Assembly (NCBI GenBank): GCA_040757355.1
Contig: JBFLWY010000008.1
Coordinates: forward strand, 1-64,000
From: DTYU01 sp040757355
GTDB taxonomy: Bacteria; Bacillota; Desulfotomaculia; Desulfotomaculales; Ammonificaceae
Length of the DNA: 64,000 bases
Direction of reading: 5' to 3'
The notes below the pieces were generated by a model, which saw nothing but the letters and a program-made list of their open reading frames with translations, was not told the origin of the DNA and ran no database searches. The translations under genes and the position numbers were made by a program. This document shows positions 1-8,434 of this stretch, piece after piece (within the stretch, counting starts at the first letter, position 1; every line of letters starts with the position of its first letter).

Positions 1-309
1 AGCGGCCTCTCCGTTGTCATGCAGGCCCTGAGCTTCCTGGCGACAGCGAAAGTCCCGGGCACCATCTTCCTCCTGGGACGTTTCCTTCAGGCGGTCTTCG
101 CCTGCACCCTCACCTACATCCTCTTTCCGCTCTTCGCGCCGCGCTTCTTCCAGGCGGCGGCCGCCCTCACTGCCGCAGCGCCCTCCTTCACCGCCACCCT
201 CACCGGCGCGACGATCCTGTGTCTAACGGCGAACCTGTCGCTTGGGGCGCTGGCACTCGTTGTAGGGCTCTCCTCCCACCGGAAAGGCTACCGGCAACGG
301 TATCACTGA
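1..309 (+). CDS. ylbJ: Sporulation integral membrane protein YlbJ, C-terminal part (5' cut by window edge)
   Basis: The reading frame is open from base 1 and ends at 309, so only the last ~102 residues of a membrane protein are present. The segment GLSVVMQALSFLA followed by a conserved GRFLQ stretch and two hydrophobic helices resembles the C-terminus of YlbJ, a gate-domain membrane protein needed for spore cortex formation. In Peptococcaceae ylbJ commonly lies beside coaD and rsmD, which occur at 7-8 kb here. That shared neighbourhood supports the call. The real start lies upstream of the window. Confidence 0.7.
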   Translation, partial: SGLSVVMQALSFLATAKVPGTIFLLGRFLQAVFACTLTYILFPLFAPRFFQAAAALTAAAPSFTATLTGATILCLTANLSLGALALVVGLSSHRKGYRQRYH

Positions 310-354
310 TGCTCTCGCCAAAAAAATTCACCCCGAAAAGAAGCTCAAAGCTAT

Positions 355-383
355 GGCTTGCGATAGAAGACGCGTGTTATACT
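355..383 (+). promoter_or_regulatory. Promoter of phasin-like gene copy 1
   Basis: GGCTTG at 355-360 and TATACT at 378-383 are separated by 17 bp. The same arrangement and flanking bases (GCGTGTTATACTT) recur before the second copy of the gene at 4156-4184, which supports function by conservation. Confidence 0.5.
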
Positions 384-439
384 TGTTATGTAAAATTACC
401 TTTTAGCCGGTTTTACTATAGCGAAAGGGGGTAAAAGCG

Positions 440-736
440 GTGTTTGAAACCGCCGAAAGGTTAACGCTGGCGGGTATCGGTGCGCTGGCGGTGATCACAG
501 AAAGAGCCGACAACATGATCCGTGAGCTTGCCCAAAAAGGAGAAACGAAGCGCGAAGAAGCGCGCCACCTCTTCCGGGAGCTATCCGCTAAGGGGGAAGA
601 GAAAAAGGCCGCGTTCCTGTGCCGCCTGTGCCAGAAAACCAACTTGAAGGAAGCGCTGTCTTTAGTCACCAGGGAGGAACTTGAGGAACTGAAGGAACGG
701 ATTGCGCGCCTGGAAGAACAGCTTTCCCAAAAATAA
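440..736 (+). CDS. Phasin-like coiled-coil protein, copy 1
   Basis: This is a 98-residue charged helical protein starting at GTG 440 after a GGGG-rich ribosome site. An N-terminal segment with the sequence LAGIGALAVITERAD leads into a long Lys/Glu-rich region. The last 25 residues form a leucine-heptad coiled coil. Short proteins of this type in Clostridia are usually annotated as phasin-family or granule-associated proteins; I infer a self-associating structural or surface-coating role and cannot name a partner. A second copy at 4249-4545 differs at only about eight residues. The two copies bracket the UbiA-MFS-TetR operon. Confidence 0.6.
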   Translation: MFETAERLTLAGIGALAVITERADNMIRELAQKGETKREEARHLFRELSAKGEEKKAAFLCRLCQKTNLKEALSLVTREELEELKERIARLEEQLSQK

Positions 737-802
737 CCCGGTCGTCTTTCCCTCCAGGGTGACGCCCGTCATTGCCTGCTGTTCGGGCACATACCCAGGA
801 GA

Positions 803-949
803 ATGTTGTTGATCAAAAAACCAACTGCGGAAAGAGTAATAAGAGAATGGTCTAAGGCAGGGGAAGAAAAGGGGCGGGTTGTTTTCCATCCCAAAAGGCT
901 GGAGGCTCTCAGGCTATCAGGTATGATGAACCTGCGATCCAATGGTTAG
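803..949 (+). CDS. Possible small ORF, unknown function
   Basis: A 48-codon frame runs from ATG 803 to TAG 947-949. AGGAG lies just before it at 797-801, which would fit the in-frame TTG at 809 better than the ATG. The product is basic and contains IREWSKAGEEKGRVVFHP. I recognise no family. It could be a real small gene or a leftover of a larger one, and coding is not certain. Confidence 0.25.
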   Translation: MLLIKKPTAERVIREWSKAGEEKGRVVFHPKRLEALRLSGMMNLRSNG

Positions 950-975
950 CTGCCAGCATCCCGCTTGCGCGAAAT

Positions 976-1587
976 TTACTTTTCAGGCGCCGCGACTCCC
1001 GCGCCCCGCTCCCGGAGTCCCGTGAGCAGCAGCTCTTTAAGCGTTTCCAGGATGCTCTCGTAGCGGTACCGCGTCTCAAAGACGAAGGCGTTAAGCGCAG
1101 CCACCGCCACGGCACCGAATACCGCCGTGGCCGCCGCATCAACCTCCAGGTTCTTGCGGATCACACCCTCCGCCTGCCCCTTTTCGATCAGGTCCCTGAT
1201 GATGCAGATGTAACCCGAACGCAGCCGCTCTACCTGCTCCTCCCACCTGGTACCCAGCCCCCAGACCTCGCTCAAAAGGAGCTTGCAGTAGTCCCGGTAC
1301 TCCTCAAAGAAACTGAGCTGCGCGCTAATTAAGGCCTCAAGTTTGCCGGAAATATCCTCCCGTCGCGCCACCTCGCGCCTGACGGTATTTTCCAGCCTTT
1401 CGATACCCTCCTCGATGAGCGAAAGAAAGAGCTCCTTTTTGCTCCGGTAGTTATTATAAAGAGTGCCTTTGGCGATCCCGGCACGCCGAGCAACCTCTTC
1501 CATCGTGGCCCTGGCAAATCCTTTCTCGGAAAAGACGGCCACGGCAGCATCAAAGATGGGCAAACGTTTGCGGCGAGTGCGCGTCAT
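976..1587 (-). CDS. TetR family transcriptional regulator
   Basis: This 203-residue protein has a typical TetR N-terminal helix-turn-helix at about residues 27-48 (motif EVARRAGIAKGTLYNNYRSK), followed by an all-helical ligand-binding domain. Its start ATG at 1587 has GGGAGG upstream and lies inside the 3' end of the MFS transporter gene, overlapping by 38 bp, so the two are translated from one message. The family usually represses a neighbouring efflux gene and releases DNA on binding the exported compound. I infer autoregulation of the UbiA-MFS-TetR operon. The inducer is unknown. Confidence 0.85.
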   Translation of the reverse strand: MTRTRRKRLPIFDAAVAVFSEKGFARATMEEVARRAGIAKGTLYNNYRSKKELFLSLIEEGIERLENTVRREVARREDISGKLEALISAQLSFFEEYRDYCKLLLSEVWGLGTRWEEQVERLRSGYICIIRDLIEKGQAEGVIRKNLEVDAAATAVFGAVAVAALNAFVFETRYRYESILETLKELLLTGLRERGAGVAAPEK

Positions 1588-3109
1588 GAGAAGAGACCTC
1601 CCGTTTTCTCGCTACCCCCGTTCTCATTTTTCGACAACAGCATAACACGGTGACCCCTAAAACCGCAAGAATACCAAAGATTACCGCCGGACCAAAGGCG
1701 TCGTCAAGGGCGTAGACGGCCGCCTGTAGGCGGAGCTGCGCGGCAACAACCGCCCCCATAGCGGAAGGGTCACCGGTTCCCGCAAGCGCCCACCGCAGCC
1801 GCGCCACAAGCTCGGAAAGCAGCGGGTAGTCATAGGTCAGCCTTTCCGCCAGGCGAACGTAGTGCATCTCCTGGTGCGTCTGGGCTACCGTGGCCATAAT
1901 CGCGATGCCGAAAGAGCTGCCCACCTGGCGCAGCATGTTGAGCAGGGAGGTCGCCTGGTTATTAAGCTCCGGCGGCACAACCTCCAGGGCTGCGGTCATC
2001 ACCGGCATAATGCCCAAGCCCATACCAAAGCCCAGCAGGGCAAGGTTCGGCGTCAAAAAAGAGACCGGCGTCTCCAGGCCAAGCCGCGTAAAGCTGAGCG
2101 TGGCCAAGGTAACCATCACCGTTCCGGTCAGCGCCAGCAGCCCCGGCCCCACCCGGGTTACTAAGAAACCCGCAACCGGAAGGGCTACCGCCGCGGCCAG
2201 GCCTTCCGGGAGCAGAATGACCCCTGTAGTTAGCGGCCCGTACCCCTTTATCTCCTGCAAGAAGACGGGCAGGAGAAAAAGGCTGCCCATTATGGCCATG
2301 ATCGCAAGGGTCATGGCCAGGACGCCAGCGGCATAAACCGGCCGGCAGAAGAGCTTCACCTCCACCAGCGGTTCCGTACGGCTCACTTCCCACAAAAGAA
2401 AGAGCGTCAGGGAAAAACCGGCGAAAAGCAACAGCAGGACAACATAAGGGGCATTCCACCCGTCGGACGGTGCCTTGCTCAAGGCCCAGAGAAGCCCGCC
2501 AAGCGCCGGCGCCACCAGGAGGAAGCCTATGTAATCCGTTTTGCGCGGGCAAATGGCAAACTCACCCATTACCAGAACCGTTAACAGGATCGCCAGCAAG
2601 CCTACGGGCAGGTTGATGTAAAAAATGAGGCGCCAGGTGGCGCATTCGACAAGGTAACCGCCGAGGATCGGACCAAGCGCCGGGGCTACCAGAAGCGGCA
2701 CCCCCATAATCCCCATCGCCATGTCCCGCTGGGGCGGCGGAAAGGTTTTGTAGACGATGCTGATCCCCAGCGGCATGATCATCCCGCCACCGAGCCCCTG
2801 GAGCACCCGGAAGAGAACGAGAGCGTTGAAACTCCACGCCAGCCCGCACAAGAACGAACCCAGCGTAAACAGGCCCATACTGACGAGAAAAAGCCGCCTC
2901 GTACCGTAAGTATCAGCCAAGAAAGCCGAAAGGGGAATGACGACGCCCATCGCAATCAGGTAAGCGGTGGCCACCCACTGGACGGTGTCAATATCGGTGC
3001 CGAACTCGGCCATGAGGTGGGGGATCGCCACATTCACCACGGTGATGTCGAGAAGGTCGAGGGCCAACCCGGTAACAACGGCAGTGAGGATCAACCATCT
3101 CTGGGACAT
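1550..3109 (-). CDS. DHA2-type MFS efflux transporter (EmrB/QacA-like)
   Basis: The product is 519 residues with about 14 hydrophobic segments, the length and topology of the 14-helix DHA2 drug:proton antiporters. Visible family motifs include LDITVVNVAIPHL in helix 1 and a GxLaDxxGxrr-type loop (FLADTYGTRRLF) between helices 2 and 3. Motif C-like GPILGGYL is present in helix 5. ATG 3109 is chosen because GGAGGA lies 6 bp before it; the longer frame lacks support. It overlaps the UbiA gene upstream and TetR downstream, consistent with one operon. The substrate is not predictable; a lipid-linked or hydrophobic compound is an inference from the UbiA neighbour. Confidence 0.87.
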   Translation of the reverse strand: MSQRWLILTAVVTGLALDLLDITVVNVAIPHLMAEFGTDIDTVQWVATAYLIAMGVVIPLSAFLADTYGTRRLFLVSMGLFTLGSFLCGLAWSFNALVLFRVLQGLGGGMIMPLGISIVYKTFPPPQRDMAMGIMGVPLLVAPALGPILGGYLVECATWRLIFYINLPVGLLAILLTVLVMGEFAICPRKTDYIGFLLVAPALGGLLWALSKAPSDGWNAPYVVLLLLFAGFSLTLFLLWEVSRTEPLVEVKLFCRPVYAAGVLAMTLAIMAIMGSLFLLPVFLQEIKGYGPLTTGVILLPEGLAAAVALPVAGFLVTRVGPGLLALTGTVMVTLATLSFTRLGLETPVSFLTPNLALLGFGMGLGIMPVMTAALEVVPPELNNQATSLLNMLRQVGSSFGIAIMATVAQTHQEMHYVRLAERLTYDYPLLSELVARLRWALAGTGDPSAMGAVVAAQLRLQAAVYALDDAFGPAVIFGILAVLGVTVLCCCRKMRTGVARKREVSSHDAHSPQTFAHL

Positions 3110-4005
3110 AGGAGCTTCCTCCGGGAGAGAAATTTCCAGCGGCACTTCAACCGCAACTGCGCGGATAACTGCCTGGACCCGCAGGTTACAATGGCCCAGA
3201 GGACCTTCCAGCCCTCCCAATAAATTCTATCCCCCGGCCCGTTAATCCGGTAGTAGAGCACACCCAGAAGAGCGATTACGATCCCGGTAATAACGATTCC
3301 ACCGGGAACGTGCCGCTCAAGCGCAAAGACGAGCAGCCCGAGGAATAGCGCCAGCGCCAGTTTTTCAAGGTAAGGGTAGCGCGCGTAGAAGAAGGTGTAC
3401 TCTTTACCGGGCGTTTTCCCGTACCGCAAGAGGTAGCGCCCCTCCGCGCTGTAGGCAGCAACGTAGACGGCCAGGCGCTGGCAGTATACGAGCAGGCAGG
3501 GAAAGAAAAGCGGCCATACCCCCGTTACGGCGGCGTAACCCCCAGCAAACCTGACGAGGGAACCGGTGGCCGCCACCCCGGCGTTAAACAGCGGGACCCT
3601 TTTAACGCTGTCGTACAGAAGCTGGATTGCCGGTAGAAGCAGCGCGAAGGGCAGCACCTGGGGCCGGCACCAAAGCAAAAAAACGATCCCCGCGCTCATC
3701 CGCAGCGCGGCCAAGAGGGGCAACCACTCTACCGGGATACACCCGCCCGCCGAAGCCCGCTCACTTTTCCGCGGGTGGAGCCGGTCATAGCTAACGTCTT
3801 TATAGTCGTTAAGCCAGTATTTGGCCTGATTGATCAAAAACTCGATTCCTAACCAGGCGATGACGATATCGGCTATTGAAAAGTGGCGGTTCAGCGCTAC
3901 CCCGTAGGCAACGCCACCCCAGAAGTAGATCGCGCCGCCGGTGATCGCTCCCGGACGGGGCAGCAAGAGATATAAAGCGAGCTTTTTCAATCTGCCCGGG
4001 CGCAA
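3091..4005 (-). CDS. UbiA-family prenyltransferase, decaprenyl-phosphate phosphoribosyltransferase-like
   Basis: This 304-residue membrane protein carries the first UbiA aspartate motif NDYKDVSYDRLHPRKSERA, which binds Mg-diphosphate. The pattern NDxxDxxxDRxHPxK followed later by YSAEGR and YTFFYARYPY resembles the branch that transfers phosphoribosyl diphosphate to polyprenyl phosphate more than the MenA or UbiA quinone enzymes. The second DxxxD motif of quinone enzymes is not visible. TTG 4005 is chosen because GGGAGGG precedes it by 10 bp. A longer TTG start at 4101 has no ribosome site. The stop overlaps the MFS start by 19 bp. Substrate assignment is inference. Confidence 0.65.
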   Translation of the reverse strand: MRPGRLKKLALYLLLPRPGAITGGAIYFWGGVAYGVALNRHFSIADIVIAWLGIEFLINQAKYWLNDYKDVSYDRLHPRKSERASAGGCIPVEWLPLLAALRMSAGIVFLLWCRPQVLPFALLLPAIQLLYDSVKRVPLFNAGVAATGSLVRFAGGYAAVTGVWPLFFPCLLVYCQRLAVYVAAYSAEGRYLLRYGKTPGKEYTFFYARYPYLEKLALALFLGLLVFALERHVPGGIVITGIVIALLGVLYYRINGPGDRIYWEGWKVLWAIVTCGSRQLSAQLRLKCRWKFLSRRKLLCPRDG

Positions 4006-4113
4006 ATTTGCGTAATCCCTCCCGAGATAATTCCCTCTGCGGCCACAGTCTAATACCGTGGTAGTTACCACCAAGTATAATTTTTGAACGCGTGAGTTCA
4101 AAAGTCAAGAAAA

Positions 4114-4142
4114 AGCTTATCAACCCCTGCCCAAAATGTCAA
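4114..4142 (-). promoter_or_regulatory. Candidate promoter of the UbiA-MFS-TetR operon
   Basis: On the minus strand, a perfect TTGACA (4142-4137) is followed after 17 bp by TAAGCT (4119-4114). The -10 is weak. It lies about 110 bp ahead of the chosen UbiA start. Confidence 0.35.
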
Positions 4143-4155
4143 CCCCGCCGGCTAT

Positions 4156-4184
4156 AGCCTGCGGCAGCAGGTGCGTGTTATACT
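4156..4184 (+). promoter_or_regulatory. Promoter of phasin-like gene copy 2
   Basis: AGCCTG, a 17-bp spacer and TATACT (4179-4184) match the arrangement upstream of copy 1. The immediate flanks are also conserved, so the promoter was duplicated with the gene. Confidence 0.5.
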
Positions 4185-4248
4185 TATGGTGAAAAATCGC
4201 CGCGGTAACCCAACGCGCGGTATTCAAGCAAATGGAGGGAGGGAAAAA

Positions 4249-4545
4249 GTGTTTGCCGTCGTTGAAAGATTAGCCCTGGCGGGTATCGGCGCCCTGGCGG
4301 TAATCACGGAAAGGGCCGACAACGTGATCCGCGAGCTTGCCCAAAAAGGAGAAACGAAGCGCGAAGAAGCGCGCCACCTCTTCCGGGAGCTGGCCGCTAA
4401 GGGGGAAGAGAAAAAGGCCGCGTTCCTATGCCGCCTGTGCCAGAAAACCAACTTGAAAGAGGCGCTGTCTCTAGTCACCAGGGAGGAAGTTGAGGAACTG
4501 AAGGAGCGGATTGCGCGCCTGGAAGAACAGCTCGCCCAAAAATAA
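4249..4545 (+). CDS. Phasin-like coiled-coil protein, copy 2
   Basis: This is a 98-residue paralogue of the protein at 440-736, about 92 percent identical by eye. The few changes are conservative (Thr/Ala, Ser/Ala, Leu/Val). GTG 4249 is chosen over an upstream in-frame start because GGAGGGAGGG lies 6-15 bp before it and because the start then matches copy 1. Like copy 1 it has a helical N-terminal segment and a C-terminal heptad coiled coil. The near identity of promoter, gene and about 30 bp downstream shows a recent segmental duplication. Function is unknown beyond the phasin-like label. Confidence 0.6.
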   Translation: MFAVVERLALAGIGALAVITERADNVIRELAQKGETKREEARHLFRELAAKGEEKKAAFLCRLCQKTNLKEALSLVTREEVEELKERIARLEEQLAQK

Positions 4546-4571
4546 TCCGGTCGTCTTCCCCTCCAGGCTGA

Positions 4572-4616
4572 CACCCGCACCGGGAGCACTTCCGCTGGAA
4601 AAGTGCCGGTGCGGGC
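4572..4616 (+). terminator. Inverted repeat after phasin-like copy 2
   Basis: A strong hairpin with arms CCCGCACCGG and CCGGTGCGGG also has inner pairing CACTT/AAGTG. There is no clean T-run after it, so termination is plausible but unproven. Confidence 0.35.
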
Positions 4617-4681
4617 GGAAGGAGCTTTTCGGGATAGAATAAGCGAAGAAGATTCCCCCTCGTAGGGAGAAGCGCTCTTAT

Positions 4682-6358
4682 ATGCACTTTTACCTGCGTA
4701 AGCGCTACAAACATTTTTCCCGCTACCGGGGAATAGCCAACGTGCTCGTACGGCATGGCTTCAGTTACCTAGTGCACGAGCTCGGCCTAGCCGAATTCCT
4801 AGATTCCCGGCGCCGGAAAACCGCGCCGGAAGCCGCGCCGGTGAAAGAGAGGCTCTCACCCCCCGTGCGGCTCCGTCTCGTTCTCGAAGAATTGGGCCCT
4901 ACCTTTATCAAGTTAGGGCAAATCCTCTCTACCCGCCGCGACCTTCTCCCGCCTGACTATATTGCCGAACTCGAAAAGCTTCAGGATCAGGTACCTCCCT
5001 TCCCTTTTGCGGCGGTCCGGGACATCATCCGCACGGAACTCGGCCTTCCCCTGGAAGAAATCTTTGCCACCTTCGAAACCACCCCCGTAGCCGCTGCCTC
5101 TATCAGCCAGGTCCACCGGGCTACTTTACGCGACGGTACCCCGGTGGTGGTAAAAGTCCAGCGGCCGGGAATCGAAAAAATTCTCACGACGGACCTCGAA
5201 ATCCTCCACGACGTGGCAGGGTTCCTGGACCGGCACGGACCGTGGCGCAAACTTTACTCCTTAGAGGAAATGGTGGCCGAGTTCGAAAAAATCTTGCGGG
5301 AAGAAGTGGACTTCACGGTGGAAGGCCGCCATGCGGAAACCTTCCGCCGCCACTTCAGCGGCGATCCCACCGTCTATTTCCCGGCCGTATATTGGGACTG
5401 GACCAGCCGGAAAGTCTTAGTAATGGAAGAAGTGGCGGGAACCAAATTAACCAACCCCGACGAACTCGGGCGTCAAGGGATAGACCAGCGGCTGGTGGCC
5501 CGCCGCCTCGCCGATGCGCTATTGAAACAGATTTTCCTGCACGGCTTTTTCCACGGCGATCCCCATCCGGGCAACATAGCTGCCCTACCCGACAACCGGG
5601 TGCTCTTTATGGACTTCGGGATCGTAGGCGTGATAGACGAAGAGCTGCAGGAGAAAATCGGGGATCTGGTTCTGGGGCTCGTCCGGCGGAGCACTCCCCA
5701 CGTGATGCGCGCCGTGGAGAGCTTGGGAGCGGTTCCGCCACACGCAGACCGGAGCGCGCTCCGCCGGGATATCGATGGCCTGCGCCAAAAGTATTACGAA
5801 ACCCCTTTAAGCCAAATCAGTCTCGCCGCGTCAATGCGGGACATACTATCCGTAGCCTTTAAGCACCAGATCCGGGTACCAACCCAACTTACCCTTCTCA
5901 TCAAAGCCCTGGTTACTGCCGAGGGAGTGATCGCCCGGCTCGACCCGGAACTCAGTATCGTGGAGCTCGCCCGCCCGCTGGCCCGGCGCCTGGCGGCCCG
6001 CCGCCTGCAGCTACCGGCGCTGCGGCGGATGGTATTGGCGTACATTGAAGATTACCACCGACTGCTTGCCCGCCTCCCCGACCGGGTGGACCGGATTCTG
6101 GAACTGGCCGCCGGCGGCGAACTAAAAATAAAAGCGGTAAACCCGGAGACAGACCGCGTTATGCGCCGCCTCAACGCCATGGTTAACCGCCTGGTTCTTG
6201 GCATACTTCTCGCTGCTTTGGTCGCTGGTTCTGCTTTCCTCTTAGGTCACGGATACCACACCTTTTGGGAATTGCCGCTGGCGAAAGCCGGTTTTGTTGC
6301 GGGAATAGTATTAGGCGCAGCCCTGGTTTTTTCAATTCTGCGCTCCCGGTTTTTTTAA
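4682..6358 (+). CDS. ABC1/AarF/UbiB family atypical kinase
   Basis: This 558-residue protein has the signature of the ABC1/UbiB family: the KxGQ motif (FIKLGQILSTR, about residues 76-85), the Ala-rich nucleotide loop VAAASISQVH (about 136-145) and VVVKVQRPG with the catalytic-type lysine. FHGDPHPGN and MDFGIVG form the catalytic and metal-binding core. Two C-terminal hydrophobic helices (about 500-555) would anchor it in the membrane. Family members support isoprenoid-lipid metabolism through ATPase activity; a menaquinone or lipid role fits this organism but is inferred. ATG 4682 follows AGGGAGAA. It stands alone downstream of the duplicated cassette. Confidence 0.85.
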   Translation: MHFYLRKRYKHFSRYRGIANVLVRHGFSYLVHELGLAEFLDSRRRKTAPEAAPVKERLSPPVRLRLVLEELGPTFIKLGQILSTRRDLLPPDYIAELEKLQDQVPPFPFAAVRDIIRTELGLPLEEIFATFETTPVAAASISQVHRATLRDGTPVVVKVQRPGIEKILTTDLEILHDVAGFLDRHGPWRKLYSLEEMVAEFEKILREEVDFTVEGRHAETFRRHFSGDPTVYFPAVYWDWTSRKVLVMEEVAGTKLTNPDELGRQGIDQRLVARRLADALLKQIFLHGFFHGDPHPGNIAALPDNRVLFMDFGIVGVIDEELQEKIGDLVLGLVRRSTPHVMRAVESLGAVPPHADRSALRRDIDGLRQKYYETPLSQISLAASMRDILSVAFKHQIRVPTQLTLLIKALVTAEGVIARLDPELSIVELARPLARRLAARRLQLPALRRMVLAYIEDYHRLLARLPDRVDRILELAAGGELKIKAVNPETDRVMRRLNAMVNRLVLGILLAALVAGSAFLLGHGYHTFWELPLAKAGFVAGIVLGAALVFSILRSRFF

Positions 6359-6405
6359 AGCTTTATCCGGCGGCTTCGTTCGGCCCTCGCCGGCGCTCGC
6401 GGTGA

Positions 6406-6852
6406 TTACTTCATTCCTCTTAGCTCCGCACGGCCCTGCTGAATCTCCCGGGTAATTTTGTCCAAACGGTCCTCGAGCTTGGCAAGGACATCGTCTGCGT
6501 ATTCCCGGGCACCGAGCTTGATTTCCCGTGCCACCTGTTCCGCCTTCCCGAGGATTGACTCCGCCATTTCCTTTGCCTGGCGGACAACCTCGCTTTCCTC
6601 GGCCTTTTTTTCCGCCTCCTGCCTGGCATCCTCTAAGATCCGCTCGGCTTCCTTATGAGCTTCGTCCATAACCTTTTCGCGTTCCTGCACTACCCATTTC
6701 GCCTTCCTCACGTCATCCGGCAGGATAGTACGGATGCGGTCGAGGATATCGAGGATCTTTTCTTCGTCAACCATAACCTTCTTTGTGAGCGGAATCCGGC
6801 CACTTGTCTCGATCAGTTCCTCAAGCTCATTAATCACCGTGAGAAGCTCCAC
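6406..6852 (-). CDS. Coiled-coil protein of the coaD neighbourhood (V/F-ATPase stalk-like)
   Basis: The product is 148 residues and almost entirely helical, with a long Glu/Lys/Ala coiled coil (about residues 55-145) resembling F-type subunit b or V-type subunit H stalks. This is why such genes are often called ATPase, but no ATP-binding motif is visible. GTG 6852 is preferred because AAGGAGGGG lies 5 bp before it; the ribosome site falls inside the longer open frame. It follows coaD on the same strand. A related small gene beside coaD is common in Peptococcaceae. Cellular role unknown; a cell-division or envelope scaffold is possible. Confidence 0.65.
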   Translation of the reverse strand: MELLTVINELEELIETSGRIPLTKKVMVDEEKILDILDRIRTILPDDVRKAKWVVQEREKVMDEAHKEAERILEDARQEAEKKAEESEVVRQAKEMAESILGKAEQVAREIKLGAREYADDVLAKLEDRLDKITREIQQGRAELRGMK

Positions 6853-6964
6853 TATACCCCTCCTTAAAAAGTTCAACGTTCAAGGTTCAACGTTCATAAG
6901 TTCAAGGTTGAAGGTTCACTTAATCCATGTCAACTTCTTCACTTTCCACTTCTATGAGTACAGA

Positions 6965-7459
6965 TCAATCGCTTTTTCTTCGCTCAGAGAACTTTTCCCT
7001 GAGTTTTTTCTCCACAAAAGGCGGAACCATGTCCCTGAGGCACCCTCCGTAGTACGCCAGTTCTTTGACCGCGCTGGAACTGATAAAGGAATACTGCGCT
7101 TCAGTCATTAAAAAGATCGTTTCGATCTCGGGTGCCAGTTTCTTATTAGTCAGCGCCATGACAAACTCACTCTCGAAATCCGAAATAACCCTCAACCCAC
7201 GGATAATGGCACAGGCCCCAACGCGCTTCGCGTATTCAACTGTCAAACCCCCGTAGGAATCTACCCTAACCTTATCAAGATCCTTAACCAAATCCCGGAG
7301 CATCCCGAGCCGTTCTGTAATCTCAAAAAGAGGTTTCTTCTTTGGGTTTTCAGTGACTGCTACAACTATTGAGTCAAAAAGATGACAAGCCCGAACGATG
7401 ATGTCTATGTGGCCGTTTGTTACAGGATCAAAACTACCGGGATATACGGCAATTTTCAA
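6965..7459 (-). CDS. coaD: Phosphopantetheine adenylyltransferase
   Basis: CoaD adenylates 4'-phosphopantetheine to dephospho-CoA, the penultimate step of coenzyme A synthesis. The 164-residue length is normal. The N-terminal nucleotidyltransferase motif is GSFDPVTNGHIDII, with the T/HxGH element, and the C-terminal substrate and ATP loop is YSFISSSAVKEL. TTG 7459 is chosen because GGGAGGAG lies 6 bp ahead and the protein then begins at the conserved KIAVYPGSFDP. It lies downstream of rsmD, a frequent pairing, but a 213-bp repeat-bearing gap separates them. Confidence 0.95.
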   Translation of the reverse strand: MKIAVYPGSFDPVTNGHIDIIVRACHLFDSIVVAVTENPKKKPLFEITERLGMLRDLVKDLDKVRVDSYGGLTVEYAKRVGACAIIRGLRVISDFESEFVMALTNKKLAPEIETIFLMTEAQYSFISSSAVKELAYYGGCLRDMVPPFVEKKLREKFSERRKSD

Positions 7460-7495
7460 GCATTCTCCTCCCTGAAAATAGACGTTCAAGCTTAT

Positions 7496-7554
7496 AGTGA
7501 CAGACCTTTGGGGTCCGTTTAATGTTCAACGTTCAACGTTGATAAAAAGACCGA
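7496..7554. repeat. Interspersed repeat, copy A
   Basis: About 55 bp matches a second copy at 31602-31655. It contains a near palindrome (GACCTTTGGGGTCC here, GGACCTTTAGGGTCC there) followed by two GTTCAAC-type units and GTTGATAAAAAGACCGA. Both copies sit just upstream of a minus-strand gene start. Confidence 0.65.
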
Positions 7555-7672
7555 TCGGCCTCTGGTGAAAGGTCCCCGCAATTAAATCCTACCCTACCGG
7601 AACTGTAACCGCTTCCCCGGTCGAGTGCCAAGACGTTTCTAAACGTATGCAAAGCTGTGCCGAAACTTCGAA

Positions 7673-8263
7673 CTAAGTATTGTCCTGCTCTTGACGTGCC
7701 GTTACGCTCTCCCCGGCAGTGCGGTAAAAACTTAAAACGGTATCGCCGTAGCGCTCGCACCGGACGAGAACCAAATCCTCAACCGTCTCAGGAAGCTCGT
7801 CCCGGCAGTCGCTTTCACAGACTGCCAGTCCACCCGGGGCAAGCAAACACCTGCCGGCAATTGAACGCAAGGCTTTGGTCTCGTATCCCTTCTTGTATGG
7901 CGGGTCAATATATATTAGGTCGAAGCGTTCTCCCTTCCGTCCGAGAAGGTTAAGTGCCGTAAAGGCGTCTTGCCCGAAAACGGCTGATTTTTGACTCATA
8001 CCCGTACGCCGCAGGTTTTCCCTAATCAGGTTAACCGCCCGGGGGCTTCGGTCTACAAAAACAACCCGTGCAGCGCCACGACTCAAGGCCTCAATTCCGA
8101 TACTGCCCGTCCCCGCAAAAAGATCGAGAAAACGTGCTCCGGGAATCTTTAGTGCCAGGATATTGAAAAGCGCTTCTTTTACCCGGTCTGCTGTCGGACG
8201 GATGCTCCTTCCCGGCGGCGCCAGAAGCCGACGCCGCTTTGCCGACCCTCCGATGACCCGCAT
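7673..8263 (-). CDS. rsmD: 16S rRNA (guanine(966)-N(2))-methyltransferase RsmD
   Basis: This 196-residue class I methyltransferase has the SAM-binding motif LDLFAGTGSIGIEALSRGA and the catalytic N2-guanine motif DPPY in IYIDPPYKKGY. It opens with MRVIGGSAKRRRLLAPPG, the typical RsmD N-terminus. It methylates G966 (E. coli numbering) in the 30S head. ATG 8263 is chosen because GAAGGGTCC precedes it; an upstream TTG would add six untypical residues. It is divergent from gpr, sharing a 171-bp intergenic region. Confidence 0.93.
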   Translation of the reverse strand: MRVIGGSAKRRRLLAPPGRSIRPTADRVKEALFNILALKIPGARFLDLFAGTGSIGIEALSRGAARVVFVDRSPRAVNLIRENLRRTGMSQKSAVFGQDAFTALNLLGRKGERFDLIYIDPPYKKGYETKALRSIAGRCLLAPGGLAVCESDCRDELPETVEDLVLVRCERYGDTVLSFYRTAGESVTARQEQDNT

Positions 8264-8434
8264 TATTTCAGGACCCTTCAATTACCGGCATTTAGTAGTA
8301 AAAATGGGCTTGCCGACATCAAATATTAAATTTTAGATTATTATAGCACAGTTATACGTAAATCACAGCGATTTTTGGAATAACAGCTTTCCCGAAAGGA
8401 AAAGATAGATTCAGGACAACTGGAGGTCATAGAA

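Noticed and set aside
1962..2552. 196-codon minus frame inside the MFS gene
   Set aside because: Overlaps the real transporter out of frame; GC-rich shadow with no family features.
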